This document shows, in pieces, positions 1-6,982 of a DNA stretch of 12,270 bases (positions are counted from its first letter, which is position 1; every line of letters starts with the position of its first letter). Location: positions 1 to 12,270 of the forward strand of contig JAUMYC010000059.1 in assembly GCA_030528845.1 (NCBI GenBank), in the 5' to 3' direction. The position numbers and the translations under genes were made by a program. This stretch comes from Eubacteriales bacterium. Lineage in GTDB: Bacteria; Bacillota_A; Clostridia; Christensenellales; Aristaeellaceae. Under the pieces are notes generated by a model. It was not told the DNA's origin, searched no databases, and worked only from the letters and a program-made list of their open reading frames with translations.

Positions 1-1077
1 CTGCATGTTGCTGCAGGTCAGGTTCGCGCCGCACCAGAACATCGCGCCGACGGTGTTGTGCAGAAGCGTCGGCCAGATATTGCCCGGCGAGGAGAGCAGA
101 TAAAACAGCGGAGTCGTCGCCGCGACGACGCAGGAGATGAGCATCACGTTGCGGCAGCCGAAGCGGTCGATCATCGAACCCCAGCGCGGCATGACGAAGA
201 TGGCCACGATGGCCGAGGCGATCGTGGAGAAGATCATGATCTGCATGAAGCTCAGGCCCATCTCGTTCATGGAATAGGGGTTGAGATAGACGCCCGAAAG
301 GTTCGCCGTGAAGCTCCATGCCGCCCACATGATCGTCAGCCGCATGAAGGGCTTGTTTTTGAGCACCTCGCCGAAGGCCTTAAAGAGGCTCTGCCTCTGC
401 GGCGGGGCGGTGTAGACGTCCTCGCACAGGCCAAAGCAGCACATGTCTATGATGCCGGCCGCGCCGCCGATGAGAAAGATGACCACATAGCGCGTCTCCG
501 GGGGCAGCCTGTCCAGCGCCGCGGCGACCACGAGGCCGATGAGCACGTTGCACGCCGCGAGGATCGACTCGCGGATGGACAGCAGCCTGCCGCGGATGCG
601 CATGGGCGTCAGATCGGAAAACCACGGGAACCAGCACACGTTGATCACCGCGCCGCAGCACGAGGAAATGCCGATGAGGAAGATGATGGTCCAAAGCTGC
701 AGCGCAGCGGGGGCCATCGGCATCATATAGGGGATCAGACCAAAGAGCAGCCACAGCGCGCGCGAAAACACGCCGTAGGTCATCATATACTTTTTTCTTT
801 TATGCGTCCGGTTGACCAGCACGGAAAACGGCAGCTGCAGAAGTCCGGCGATCTGCGGGATCGCCGAGAGCACGCCGAAGATCATGTCGGTCGCGCCCAG
901 CTCGGTCGCAAGGCCGATCATGGCCGTGGTGCCGCCGCCGCAGATGATGCCGTGCGCGCTGCCCATGATATTGCCAAGGATGATCAGATTCAGGCTGCGG
1001 CGGATCTTCGCGGGCAGCCGGGCCTCGTCATAGAGGCCGTAGAGAGGGTTGTTTTTTAAGCGTTCGGCCAGTTTCAT
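1..1077 (-). CDS. MFS transporter, carbohydrate-type, 3' end outside window
   Basis: This frame runs from ATG at 1077 to the first base of the window without a stop: 359 codons are seen and the C-terminus is missing. The protein is strongly hydrophobic, with many helices separated by short loops. Two basic loops match the MFS motif A position: VNRTHKRKKY (about residues 88-97) between helices 2 and 3, and WGSMIDRFGCRN (about 299-310) between helices 8 and 9. These are the symmetric signatures of the two six-helix halves, so roughly ten helices are present. A purine-rich site (GAAAGGCGG) sits just upstream of the ATG. The gene diverges from a sugar isomerase-like gene, which suggests a sugar or glycoside substrate, but the sequence does not identify it. 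A GPH/MelB-like symporter is a possible alternative. The family call is firm; the substrate is unknown. Confidence 0.88.
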   Translation of the reverse strand, partial: MKLAERLKNNPLYGLYDEARLPAKIRRSLNLIILGNIMGSAHGIICGGGTTAMIGLATELGATDMIFGVLSAIPQIAGLLQLPFSVLVNRTHKRKKYMMTYGVFSRALWLLFGLIPYMMPMAPAALQLWTIIFLIGISSCCGAVINVCWFPWFSDLTPMRIRGRLLSIRESILAACNVLIGLVVAAALDRLPPETRYVVIFLIGGAAGIIDMCCFGLCEDVYTAPPQRQSLFKAFGEVLKNKPFMRLTIMWAAWSFTANLSGVYLNPYSMNEMGLSFMQIMIFSTIASAIVAIFVMPRWGSMIDRFGCRNVMLISCVVAATTPLFYLLSSPGNIWPTLLHNTVGAMFWCGANLTCSNMQ

Positions 1078-1229
1078 TCGCATCCGCCTTTCGGAATTTT
1101 CGTATTTTATCTCTCCGATGCAAAAGATACCCGTATCATGGCCCTGTGCGGCGCGCCCGAGAAGTCCTCTCTCCTCCCTCTCCTTTGTTCGTTTTTTGTC
1201 TTTCCTGCTTTTTGCGCCTGCACGCAGAC

Positions 1230-1258
1230 ATTATACCGTCTGCGCGTTCGTTTGACAA
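1230..1258 (-). promoter_or_regulatory. Sigma-A promoter for the MFS gene
   Basis: On the minus strand TTGTCA (1258-1253; five of six match the -35 consensus) is followed after exactly 17 bp by a perfect TATAAT (1235-1230). The expected start is near 1223, giving a leader of about 145 nt before the MFS start codon. That is long enough for regulation in the leader, although I see no riboswitch there. Confidence 0.75.
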
Positions 1259-1261
1259 TTC

Positions 1262-1280
1262 CGCTTTTTGCAAAAAAGCG
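1262..1280. promoter_or_regulatory. Palindrome between divergent promoters, possible operator
   Basis: CGCTTTTT and AAAAAGCG form a perfect 8-bp inverted repeat around a 3-base centre. It lies 3 bp upstream of the MFS -35 element and about 43 bp upstream of the isomerase -10 element. The arms are A/T runs capped by CGC, and no T-run follows either side, so an operator is more likely than a terminator. No regulator gene is in view to pair with it. Confidence 0.35.
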
Positions 1281-1322
1281 CGCATCTTTTTGCTCCGCAC
1301 GCTTTTCTTGGCCGGTGCGCTC

Positions 1323-1331
1323 TGTTATACT
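1323..1331 (+). promoter_or_regulatory. Extended -10 promoter for the isomerase-phosphatase unit
   Basis: TGTTATACT fits the extended -10 form TGnTATAAT with one mismatch. No good -35 lies 17 bp upstream (TTTTCT at 1303-1308 matches 3 of 6), which is common for extended -10 promoters. Transcription would begin near 1338, about 50 nt before the ATG at 1388. Confidence 0.5.
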
Positions 1332-1387
1332 GTGCTCAGGCGGCTCTGCCCCGCGCGGGCCGCGCGCATGCGAAAGGAGAAAAAGAC

Positions 1388-2242
1388 ATGATCCGTACTC
1401 TCGATGCATCCATGCTCAATCTCTCCCGTTTTTCCCTGAAAGAGCTCGCGCCGCTCGCCGCCCGCTGCGGCATCGAGGCGATCAGCGCGCCCGCAGAAAT
1501 TTTCGAAAACGAACAAAACGCCAAAGAAGCGCGGATGATCATGGAGGACAACGGCCTGCAATGGGGCCTGATGCCCATGACCGCAGATTTTTACCACTGG
1601 GACGTGGACGAGGCGGCCTATGAGAAAGCGCTGCAGGCCCTCGCGCGCCGCGCCCGGGTCGCGCAGACGCTGGGCGTGCGCCACGCCTACAACCACGTCT
1701 GGTCCTCCGGGCCGCGCTCCTATGCGGAAAACTTTGAATGGCATGTGCGCAGGGTGCGCGAGGTGAGCGCTCTGCTGCGCGACCACGGCGTGCGCTACGG
1801 GCTGGAATTCCTCGGCCCGCACGAGCTGCGCACCTGGCAGAAGCACGAATTCGTGCATTCCCTCGCCGGAGTGCTGGCCATCGCAGACGCCGCAGGCGGC
1901 ATCGCAGGCGTTGCCTTCGATACCTTTCACTGGTACTGCTCCGGCAACGGCTGCCTCGACGATCTGATGCTCATGCGCGCGCATGCGGACAGGCTCGTGG
2001 CTGTGCATCTCAACGACGCCGTGCCGGGCGTTCCCTACAGCGAGCAGAAGGACATGCAGCGGCGGCTGCCTATGGAGAGCGGCGTGATCGATGCGCGCGC
2101 GGTGTTGCAGGCCCTGCGCCCCGCCGCCGGAGACGCCCTGTACATGATCGAGCCCTTCGAGCCCGCCCGCTCCGCCTTTGCCGCCATGACGGCCGAGCAG
2201 GCCGTGCGCACGGCGGCGGAGATCTTCGCGCGCGTCGATTGA
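1388..2242 (+). CDS. Sugar phosphate isomerase/epimerase-like TIM-barrel protein
   Basis: A 284-residue protein of the xylose isomerase-like TIM-barrel (AP_endonuc_2) family, cytoplasmic, with no signal peptide. Family members bind a divalent metal and isomerise or epimerise sugars, keto-sugars or polyols. Candidate metal ligands lie at the expected strand ends: E140 in YGLEFLGP, D178 and H181 in FDTFHW, H207 and D210 in HLND, and E255 in MIEPFEP. The length is normal for the family. I chose ATG 1388 because an AAGGAG ribosome binding site lies about 8 bases upstream; the same frame is open further upstream, but that part overlaps the promoter. The HAD phosphatase gene follows after 19 bp. 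The pairing, together with the divergent transporter, suggests catabolism of an imported sugar or inositol-like compound. The exact reaction is unknown. Confidence 0.87.
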   Translation: MIRTLDASMLNLSRFSLKELAPLAARCGIEAISAPAEIFENEQNAKEARMIMEDNGLQWGLMPMTADFYHWDVDEAAYEKALQALARRARVAQTLGVRHAYNHVWSSGPRSYAENFEWHVRRVREVSALLRDHGVRYGLEFLGPHELRTWQKHEFVHSLAGVLAIADAAGGIAGVAFDTFHWYCSGNGCLDDLMLMRAHADRLVAVHLNDAVPGVPYSEQKDMQRRLPMESGVIDARAVLQALRPAAGDALYMIEPFEPARSAFAAMTAEQAVRTAAEIFARVD

Positions 2243-2261
2243 TAACAGGAAGGAGGATCCC

Positions 2262-3029
2262 ATGAAAAAATACGAAGGCATTCTGATCTGCACCGATTAC
2301 GACGGCACCTTCTCCCATTACGGAGAAATCGCCCCGGAAGACGCAAAGGCTGTGCGGTATTTTCAGGAAAACGGCGGTCTGTTCACCATAGCCTCCGGGC
2401 GCTCTCCGGATTTCCTCTGGACCAAAAGAGATATGTTTATCCCGAATGCGCCGTTGATCTCCATCAACGGAACGATGATCAACGCTCCGGACGACATGCG
2501 CATCCTGGCAGAATTTCCGCTGGGCGACGACGTAGTCGATGCGGCGTGCGATTTATGGGAACGGCTGCCCGCCGAACGCATAAGTATTTACGGCGCAGAT
2601 CGCGAGGGCAAGTTCCTCCTGCGCAGCGAGGTCGGTTCCCTCCGTGAACTCTTCGCCTCCATTCCCCGTCCGTGGTACAAGATCCTCTTTGTGCAAAGCG
2701 CCGCTGTCACACCGTTCGTACTCGGCGAATGTCAGCGCCTTTACGGAGATCGCTATGCTTTTGACCGCAGCTGGCCGGAGGGGATCGAGCTGCATGCAAA
2801 GAATACGGGAAAAGGCGAATGCCTTGACTTCATGCGCTCCTACATCGGCTTGGACAATCTCAAGATCGTCGGCGTTGGCGATTACGAAAACGACATCTCT
2901 TTGCTGCGCATGGCAGATATCGGCTATGCTGTCGCCAATGCGACGGACTCCGTCAAAGCCGCAGCGGATCGCCTGACCGTTTCGAACACAGAGCATGCCA
3001 TTGCCGCGATCATAGAAGAGCTCGGCTAA
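2262..3029 (+). CDS. Cof-type HAD-IIB family hydrolase (probable sugar phosphatase)
   Basis: A 255-residue HAD hydrolase with all four motifs: D12-Y-D14-G-T (nucleophile and acid/base), S45 in ASGRS, K184 in NTGKGECL, and G206-DYEN-D211 for Mg2+ binding. The long insert between motifs II and III (about residues 60-175) is the C2-type cap of subfamily IIB. Such enzymes usually remove phosphate from sugar phosphates or similar small molecules in the cytoplasm. A very strong ribosome binding site (AGGAAGGAGG, 2248-2256) precedes ATG 2262. Only 19 bp separate it from the isomerase gene, so the two are almost certainly cotranscribed, and a strong terminator begins right after the stop codon. The family is certain; the substrate is not. 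A role in clearing a phosphorylated intermediate of the neighbouring pathway is inference. Confidence 0.92.
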   Translation: MKKYEGILICTDYDGTFSHYGEIAPEDAKAVRYFQENGGLFTIASGRSPDFLWTKRDMFIPNAPLISINGTMINAPDDMRILAEFPLGDDVVDAACDLWERLPAERISIYGADREGKFLLRSEVGSLRELFASIPRPWYKILFVQSAAVTPFVLGECQRLYGDRYAFDRSWPEGIELHAKNTGKGECLDFMRSYIGLDNLKIVGVGDYENDISLLRMADIGYAVANATDSVKAAADRLTVSNTEHAIAAIIEELG

Positions 3030-3073
3030 AAAAAGCTCCCCTTCCGAAAAACACTGCGGAAGGGGAGCTTTTT
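3030..3073. terminator. Bidirectional rho-independent terminator
   Basis: A 17-bp perfect stem (3030-3046 with 3057-3073) and a 10-base loop. Each arm ends in an A/T run, so it gives a U-tract on either strand. It starts one base after the HAD stop codon and lies 31 bp beyond the stop of the convergent permease gene, so it can end both transcripts. Confidence 0.95.
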
Positions 3074-3104
3074 TGCATTCCTTTATCAAAGTACAATAGC
3101 AGTT

Positions 3105-3986
3105 TTATCCCTTGATCGAGCCGATCATAACGCCGGTGACAAAATATTTCTGTACAAAGGGGTATACGAGCATCATCGGGATGATAGAGACCATGATGGT
3201 GCAATATTTGATCAGCGGACGATAGATTTCCACATCCGCACCGTCTGTATCGGCAATGATAGATTGCTCTGTGGAAAGCAGCACGATCTCACGCAGCGTC
3301 AACTGCAGCGGGAAGAGTTTCCTGTCCTGCAGGTAAATCGCCGCATTGAACCATGCATTCCAATGCTGAATGCCATAAAAGAGCACGATTACCGCTAAAA
3401 TGGCCTTGGAGACGGGAAGTACAATGCGGGTGAGGATACGAAAATGCCCTGCTCCGTCGATCAGCGCCGCCTCACAGAGGCTGTCCGGAATCGAGGCGAA
3501 CGATGTACGCATGATGATGATATTGTAGGCGGAAACGGCGCCCGGGATGATCAGCGCCCAGCGCGTGTCGAGCATTTTGAGATTTCGCACGACCATATAC
3601 GTCGGGATCAAGCCGCCGTTGAAAATCATCGTAAAGGCGATCATAAGAACGATGGGGCCTTTATAGCGCACATCCTTTCTGGAGGTGACATAGGCCGCCA
3701 GCACGGTAAGCACCGTTCCGAGAGTCGTCGCGGCGGTGACATAGATGAGCGTATTGAGATACGAAACGACGATGGACTGGTTCTTCAACACAAGCTTATA
3801 GCCGCCCAGCGTCGCTTCGCCCAACGGCCAGAAAATCAAGCCGGAGGCGGCGGAAAGCCTGAGCGGGTCGCTCAGCGAACCCATCAGCACATGCCATACC
3901 GGTATCAGAAAGATAAAGATAAGGATCAGCATATGGACTGTGTTGAATGCAGAAAACAGTTTTTGCCCTTGTGTACGCTTTGCCAT
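3105..3986 (-). CDS. Carbohydrate ABC transporter permease, LplC/YtcP type
   Basis: A 293-residue inner-membrane permease with about six hydrophobic segments. The ABC-permease EAA loop, EAALIDGAGHFRILTRIVLP, is near residues 172-191 and docks the ATPase. FNGGLIPTYM (about 122-131) and the C-terminal VTGVMIGSIKG ending are typical of the LplC/YtcP branch of MalG-like permeases. A GTG in frame at 3992 would add two residues, but it nearly touches the ribosome binding site AAGGAGG (4000-3994). ATG 3986 has ideal spacing of 7 bases and is chosen. That ribosome binding site overlaps the stop codon of the upstream permease gene, so the two are tightly coupled. This is the last gene of the transporter operon. 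The substrate is probably an oligosaccharide or glycoside and is not resolved. Confidence 0.93.
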   Translation of the reverse strand: MAKRTQGQKLFSAFNTVHMLILIFIFLIPVWHVLMGSLSDPLRLSAASGLIFWPLGEATLGGYKLVLKNQSIVVSYLNTLIYVTAATTLGTVLTVLAAYVTSRKDVRYKGPIVLMIAFTMIFNGGLIPTYMVVRNLKMLDTRWALIIPGAVSAYNIIIMRTSFASIPDSLCEAALIDGAGHFRILTRIVLPVSKAILAVIVLFYGIQHWNAWFNAAIYLQDRKLFPLQLTLREIVLLSTEQSIIADTDGADVEIYRPLIKYCTIMVSIIPMMLVYPFVQKYFVTGVMIGSIKG

Positions 3987-3998
3987 ATGCACCCCTCC

Positions 3999-4961
3999 TT
4001 ACCAAAGGCTGATATCGCTCACGCTGCGGCTGATGCGGTTTGCGATATAAAGAATGCCGAAGTTGATTACGGAATTGAACAGATTGATGGCGGTGGAGTA
4101 AGAATAATCCGAATCCTGTATGCCCACTCGATAGAGATAGCTGGAAATGATGTCCGCCGTTTCATACGTCGCAGGACTGTACATCAGGATCGTCTTTTCG
4201 TAGCCTACGTTCATGATCTGACCCAGACGCAGGATCAGCAGAATGACAATGGTGGGCAAAATACCGGGCAGCGTCACATGGATCGTCTGCCTCCATCTGC
4301 CGGCGCCGTCGATATACGCCGCTTCATACAGCTCCTGATCCACGGCAGCCAAGGCCGAAATATAGATAATACTGTTATAGCCAAGATGCTGCCATAGGTT
4401 CGAGCCGATGTACAATGTTCGGAACCATTCCGGCCGGGCGATCAGCGCGCCTTTATCATCACCGAAAAAACGCGCGATCTGCGTGAGCACGCCGTTGGAT
4501 TTGCAGAAATCGTTCAGGATGGACACGACCACGACCGTGGAGATGAAATACGGAAGATAGCTGATCGTCTGCGTGACCTTCTTAAACCCGCGATTCTGCA
4601 CTTCGTTGAGACACAGGGCAAAGATGATCGGGAACGGGAAGGAATATACAACACCGTAGAAGCTGATGAGCACTGTATTGCGCACCAGGCGCCAGAAATG
4701 AACAGAATTAAAGAAACGGATGAAATTTTCAAAGAGCACCCAATCGCTGTTGAGAATGCCCTTGCGGATTTTAAAATTCTGAAATGCCATGAGCACGCCG
4801 CCCATGGGAATGTAGTTAAAGATGATAAAATAGACGATGACCGGCAGAGCCATGAGATAGACCGCCCAGTTGAGGCGCATATCCCTTTTAAATGCTTTTA
4901 TGTGCTTTTGCAGAGCCGATGTCGACCGCATGTTTACAGGGGCAGAGGTTTTCGTTTGCAT
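3999..4961 (-). CDS. Carbohydrate ABC transporter permease, LplB/YtcO type
   Basis: A 320-residue inner-membrane permease. A cytoplasmic N-terminal stretch of about 30 residues leads into the first helix (about 33-50), followed by IPMGGVLMAFQNFK, a hallmark of LplB-like proteins. The EAA loop YEAAYIDGAGRWRQTIHVTL is near residues 212-231. The C-terminus is shorter and less hydrophobic than the rest. The start at 4961 is supported by AGGAGG (4972-4967) five bases upstream. It pairs with the downstream LplC-like subunit to form the translocation channel for the upstream binding protein. The 170-bp gap to the binding-protein gene holds two large stem-loops, which suggests the permease is made at a lower level than the binding protein. 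Confidence 0.93.
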   Translation of the reverse strand: MQTKTSAPVNMRSTSALQKHIKAFKRDMRLNWAVYLMALPVIVYFIIFNYIPMGGVLMAFQNFKIRKGILNSDWVLFENFIRFFNSVHFWRLVRNTVLISFYGVVYSFPFPIIFALCLNEVQNRGFKKVTQTISYLPYFISTVVVVSILNDFCKSNGVLTQIARFFGDDKGALIARPEWFRTLYIGSNLWQHLGYNSIIYISALAAVDQELYEAAYIDGAGRWRQTIHVTLPGILPTIVILLILRLGQIMNVGYEKTILMYSPATYETADIISSYLYRVGIQDSDYSYSTAINLFNSVINFGILYIANRISRSVSDISLW

Positions 4962-4999
4962 AAAAGCCTCCTGAGATTCGGCCGCAGCCGTGATAGAAT

Positions 5000-5036
5000 A
5001 GCCGCCGCATCTGGAGCTGCTCCGGATGCGGCGGCT
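5000..5036 (-). promoter_or_regulatory. GC-rich stem-loop upstream of the permease gene
   Basis: Two 17-base arms (5000-5016 and 5020-5036) pair fully apart from one G-U, around a 3-base loop. No U-tract follows on the transcribed minus strand (it reads TATTCTATCACGG), so it is not a classical terminator. By analogy with stem-loops between binding-protein and permease genes in other ABC operons, it may stabilise the upstream mRNA or reduce read-through. Confidence 0.6.
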
Positions 5037-5038
5037 GT

Positions 5039-5098
5039 CCGGCTTCAGAGGAGGAAAAGAAGCGAAAGCCGTCTCTTTTCCTTCCTCCGCTCAGCCGG
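5039..5098 (-). promoter_or_regulatory. Long imperfect stem-loop after the binding-protein gene
   Basis: CCGGCT (5039-5044) pairs with AGCCGG (5093-5098), and inside it a 13-base purine arm (5048-5060) pairs with a pyrimidine arm (5074-5087) with one bulged base. The loop is about 13 bases. It lies 34 bases past the binding-protein stop codon and directly before the second stem-loop. It has no terminal U-run in the transcribed direction. Confidence 0.5.
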
Positions 5099-5131
5099 CG
5101 CGAGGCCGCTCATGCGGCATCATGTTTGCTC

Positions 5132-6742
5132 TTAGCGGGCGTTGTAGCGATCGAGCGCAGCCTGCTTAAGTTCGATGCAGCGGTCGATGTTCATGCTCTC
5201 GAGCTGGGCGCGATAGGCGTCATACTCCGCAAGATCCATCTGGCCCATAATGAACTTCACGTTGCATTCCTGTACATAGGTCTCAATGTCCGTATACAGA
5301 GTGGCAAATTCGGCGCCCTCGTCTACAGTCATGGTCACGCGGGTGGAGATCCACTGGGTGGGTTCATACTTGCTCCAGATCTCATAGCACTCGCGCTTTT
5401 CGGGTTCCGGACACTGCTCGATCTGGGCAGATTCGACGCGGACCGGCGGGTTCTTGGTCCAGTATTTTACGAGGACCATGGCGCTGGAAGTGCCGTTGGG
5501 GTTGGAATAACGGAAGGCATAGTTGCCGATACGGTGTCCGTCTTCCTCGTCGGCATACCAGACGACGCCCTCCTGCTCGTCCAGACCGAAGTTGGCCTGC
5601 AGGTAGATGTCAGCCGCGTAGAAGCCGTCGTTCCAGCGGATGCACTCTTCGATATGATCGCCTTCAGCGTCGAAGACCATAACGTTGCCGTTCATGCGGT
5701 CGTTGCCGGCGCTGTACTGACGATAGGCCGGGACGTCGCCTTCCTTGAGCACGGGCTGCTGCACGGCCACGAGGAAGAAGTCTTCGTTGCCGGCGCCGCG
5801 GGTGACATAAGTGCCGGCCAGACGGGTGCCGTAATCGATCAGAGAACCGACTTTATCATTCAGCTGCATGTCGTTGTCGGCGGTGATGCCGGAGGAAGAG
5901 CGGGTGGCAAAGTTCTTGTCCAGCAGGCCCTCTTCCCACCACTTGTGCAGCATTTCCAGATAATCCCTGTAGCCGTCTTCCATCGGGCCGAACTTCACTT
6001 CGCCATTGTCCTGATAGAAATACGGGCCTACGCCATAGCCGGCCATGAATTCGCCGGTGGGATCGATACCGTACTTGGACGTATAGAACGGGGCTTCAAT
6101 ACCCAGCTCGTCGCGGAAGGCGACCAGAATGTTGTACCAATCTTCATAGGTGACAGGCAGATCCATGTCCACCTTGTCCAGGAAATCCTTGCGGATGGCA
6201 AGGCCCTGATCGGCCATGAACTGATCGCCCATGGTGAGCCAAATGGCCCACATGCCGTACATCCTGCCGCTGTCGGTATAGGCAGCCTTGTTGAATTCCG
6301 GATAGGTATCCAGCCAGACCTTGTAGTTGGGAGCAATGTCGAGATAGTCGACCATGTTCACGAAATAGCCGTCTTCGATAGCGGCGTCTTCGCCGTCACG
6401 GTAGGCATGGCCGGTGCCGTGATAGGCCATGTCCGGCATATCGTCGGAAGCAAAGAGCAGCTGGAAGGAATCGCCTTCCGTTCCGGAAGCAGGCACGATG
6501 AAATCAACATGCATGTTGGTCAGTTCTTCATACATGATGAAGAATTCGGCTTCATTAAAGTCGGCAAGTTCTGCCATGGAGCCTGCCATGGGATACCAGA
6601 GTTCCACATCGATTTTCTCTTCGCTGATCGGGTAAGTCTGTCCGTTTGTCGGGCAGATGTAGTTCACATCTGCAAAGGAGACACAGCCGAGGCACAGGCA
6701 AAGCGCCAGGCAAAGGGAGAGCACCGAGACGAGCTTTTTCAT
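5132..6742 (-). CDS. Extracellular solute-binding protein of a carbohydrate ABC transporter
   Basis: A 536-residue binding protein resembling LplA-type family 1 solute-binding proteins, which are usually 450-560 residues. The N-terminus has a KK charge pair, a hydrophobic core to about residue 19, and either an unusual lipobox (L-C-L-G-C20) or a type I cleavage site after SFA24. A lipoprotein anchored outside the membrane is expected for a Gram-positive cell, but -3 is Cys rather than Leu/Val/Ile. The mature part is acidic and rich in Trp and Tyr (for example VELWYPMAG, about 36-44), as is usual for sugar binding. The start at 6742 has AAGGAG eight bases upstream. It is first in the operon, before two permease genes; no ATPase gene is present, so a shared MsmX-like ATPase is inferred. 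The ligand is unknown. Confidence 0.9.
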   Translation of the reverse strand: MKKLVSVLSLCLALCLCLGCVSFADVNYICPTNGQTYPISEEKIDVELWYPMAGSMAELADFNEAEFFIMYEELTNMHVDFIVPASGTEGDSFQLLFASDDMPDMAYHGTGHAYRDGEDAAIEDGYFVNMVDYLDIAPNYKVWLDTYPEFNKAAYTDSGRMYGMWAIWLTMGDQFMADQGLAIRKDFLDKVDMDLPVTYEDWYNILVAFRDELGIEAPFYTSKYGIDPTGEFMAGYGVGPYFYQDNGEVKFGPMEDGYRDYLEMLHKWWEEGLLDKNFATRSSSGITADNDMQLNDKVGSLIDYGTRLAGTYVTRGAGNEDFFLVAVQQPVLKEGDVPAYRQYSAGNDRMNGNVMVFDAEGDHIEECIRWNDGFYAADIYLQANFGLDEQEGVVWYADEEDGHRIGNYAFRYSNPNGTSSAMVLVKYWTKNPPVRVESAQIEQCPEPEKRECYEIWSKYEPTQWISTRVTMTVDEGAEFATLYTDIETYVQECNVKFIMGQMDLAEYDAYRAQLESMNIDRCIELKQAALDRYNAR

Positions 6743-6772
6743 GGACGTTTCTCCTTTTTATAAATTTATCGT

Positions 6773-6790
6773 AAACAGCAAGCGCTGTTT
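6773..6790. promoter_or_regulatory. Palindrome in the binding-protein leader, possible operator
   Basis: AAACAGC (6773-6779) and GCTGTTT (6784-6790) are perfect inverted repeats around a 4-base centre. With one extra base on the left arm the symmetry extends outwards through TATCG/CGATA. It lies between the predicted transcription start (about 6819) and the ribosome binding site, a place where a bound repressor or an RNA hairpin could block expression of the transporter operon. The symmetry is consistent with a LacI- or GntR-like operator, but the regulator is not in the window. Confidence 0.45.
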
Positions 6791-6825
6791 CGATACAAAT
6801 ATGACAAAATATCGGATACAATGTT

Positions 6826-6854
6826 ATTATACTGCGAACATCCCTCTTCCGCAA
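6826..6854 (-). promoter_or_regulatory. Sigma-A promoter for the ABC transporter operon
   Basis: On the minus strand TTGCGG (6854-6849; the key TTG is kept) is followed after 17 bp by a perfect TATAAT (6831-6826). An A/T-rich block (about 6864-6894) lies just upstream and could act as an UP element. The -35 sits inside a small palindrome, CTCTT-CCGC-AAGAG (6844-6857). The expected start is near 6819, with a leader of about 77 nt. Confidence 0.65.
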
Positions 6855-6982
6855 GAGCCCCGGCAAAAAAACATACAATTACAATATATTTATTCCCGGA
6901 TCAGTTCGCAAACATCTACCGAATTTGGTCTTTTTCAGAGGAGAAATCATTTCTGCAAAAAACAGCGCATCATCAACCATAC

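Larger units (their letters stand above)
1078..1387. other. Divergent intergenic region between MFS and isomerase genes
   Basis: This 310-bp stretch holds no convincing gene. From left to right it carries the MFS gene's ribosome binding site and a leader of about 145 nt, a near-consensus leftward promoter (1230-1258), a short perfect inverted repeat (1262-1280), a rightward extended -10 element (1323-1331), and the AAGGAG ribosome binding site of the isomerase gene (about 1374-1379). The layout is that of a divergent promoter region in which one regulator could act on both units. Confidence 0.6.

Noticed and set aside
58..1059. Plus-strand open frame of 333 codons
   Set aside because: It is rich in Arg, His, Asp and Ala with no fold signature and lies opposite the MFS gene, whose translation shows clear helices and motif A loops.
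1252..1280. Rightward promoter using TTGACA at 1252-1257
   Set aside because: The -35 is perfect, but the hexamer 17 bp downstream is AAAGCG and no -10 is near. The same bases serve the leftward promoter as its -35.
1325..2293. Minus-strand open frame of 322 codons
   Set aside because: It is a shadow of the TIM-barrel gene; its composition is His/Gly/Ala-rich and it would run across the next gene's ribosome binding site.
3444..4397. Plus-strand open frame of 317 codons across both permease genes
   Set aside because: It spans the junction of two well-recognised permease genes on the other strand and is very rich in charged residues without any motif.
5000..5036. Rho-independent terminator closing the binding-protein transcript
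   Set aside because: The stem is strong, but no U-run follows on the transcribed strand and the permease genes downstream have no promoter that I can see.
5126..6763. Open frame of 545 codons on the plus strand, antisense to the binding-protein gene
   Set aside because: It mirrors the full length of the binding-protein gene, shows no recognisable domain and has low-complexity His/Val/Gly-rich content typical of antisense frames in GC-rich genes. The minus-strand product has a signal peptide, a ribosome binding site and operon context.
6773..6790. SOS (LexA) box
   Set aside because: The half-sites are in the wrong order: ACAG...CTGT rather than CTGT...ACAG, and the Gram-positive GAAC-N4-GTTC form is also absent.
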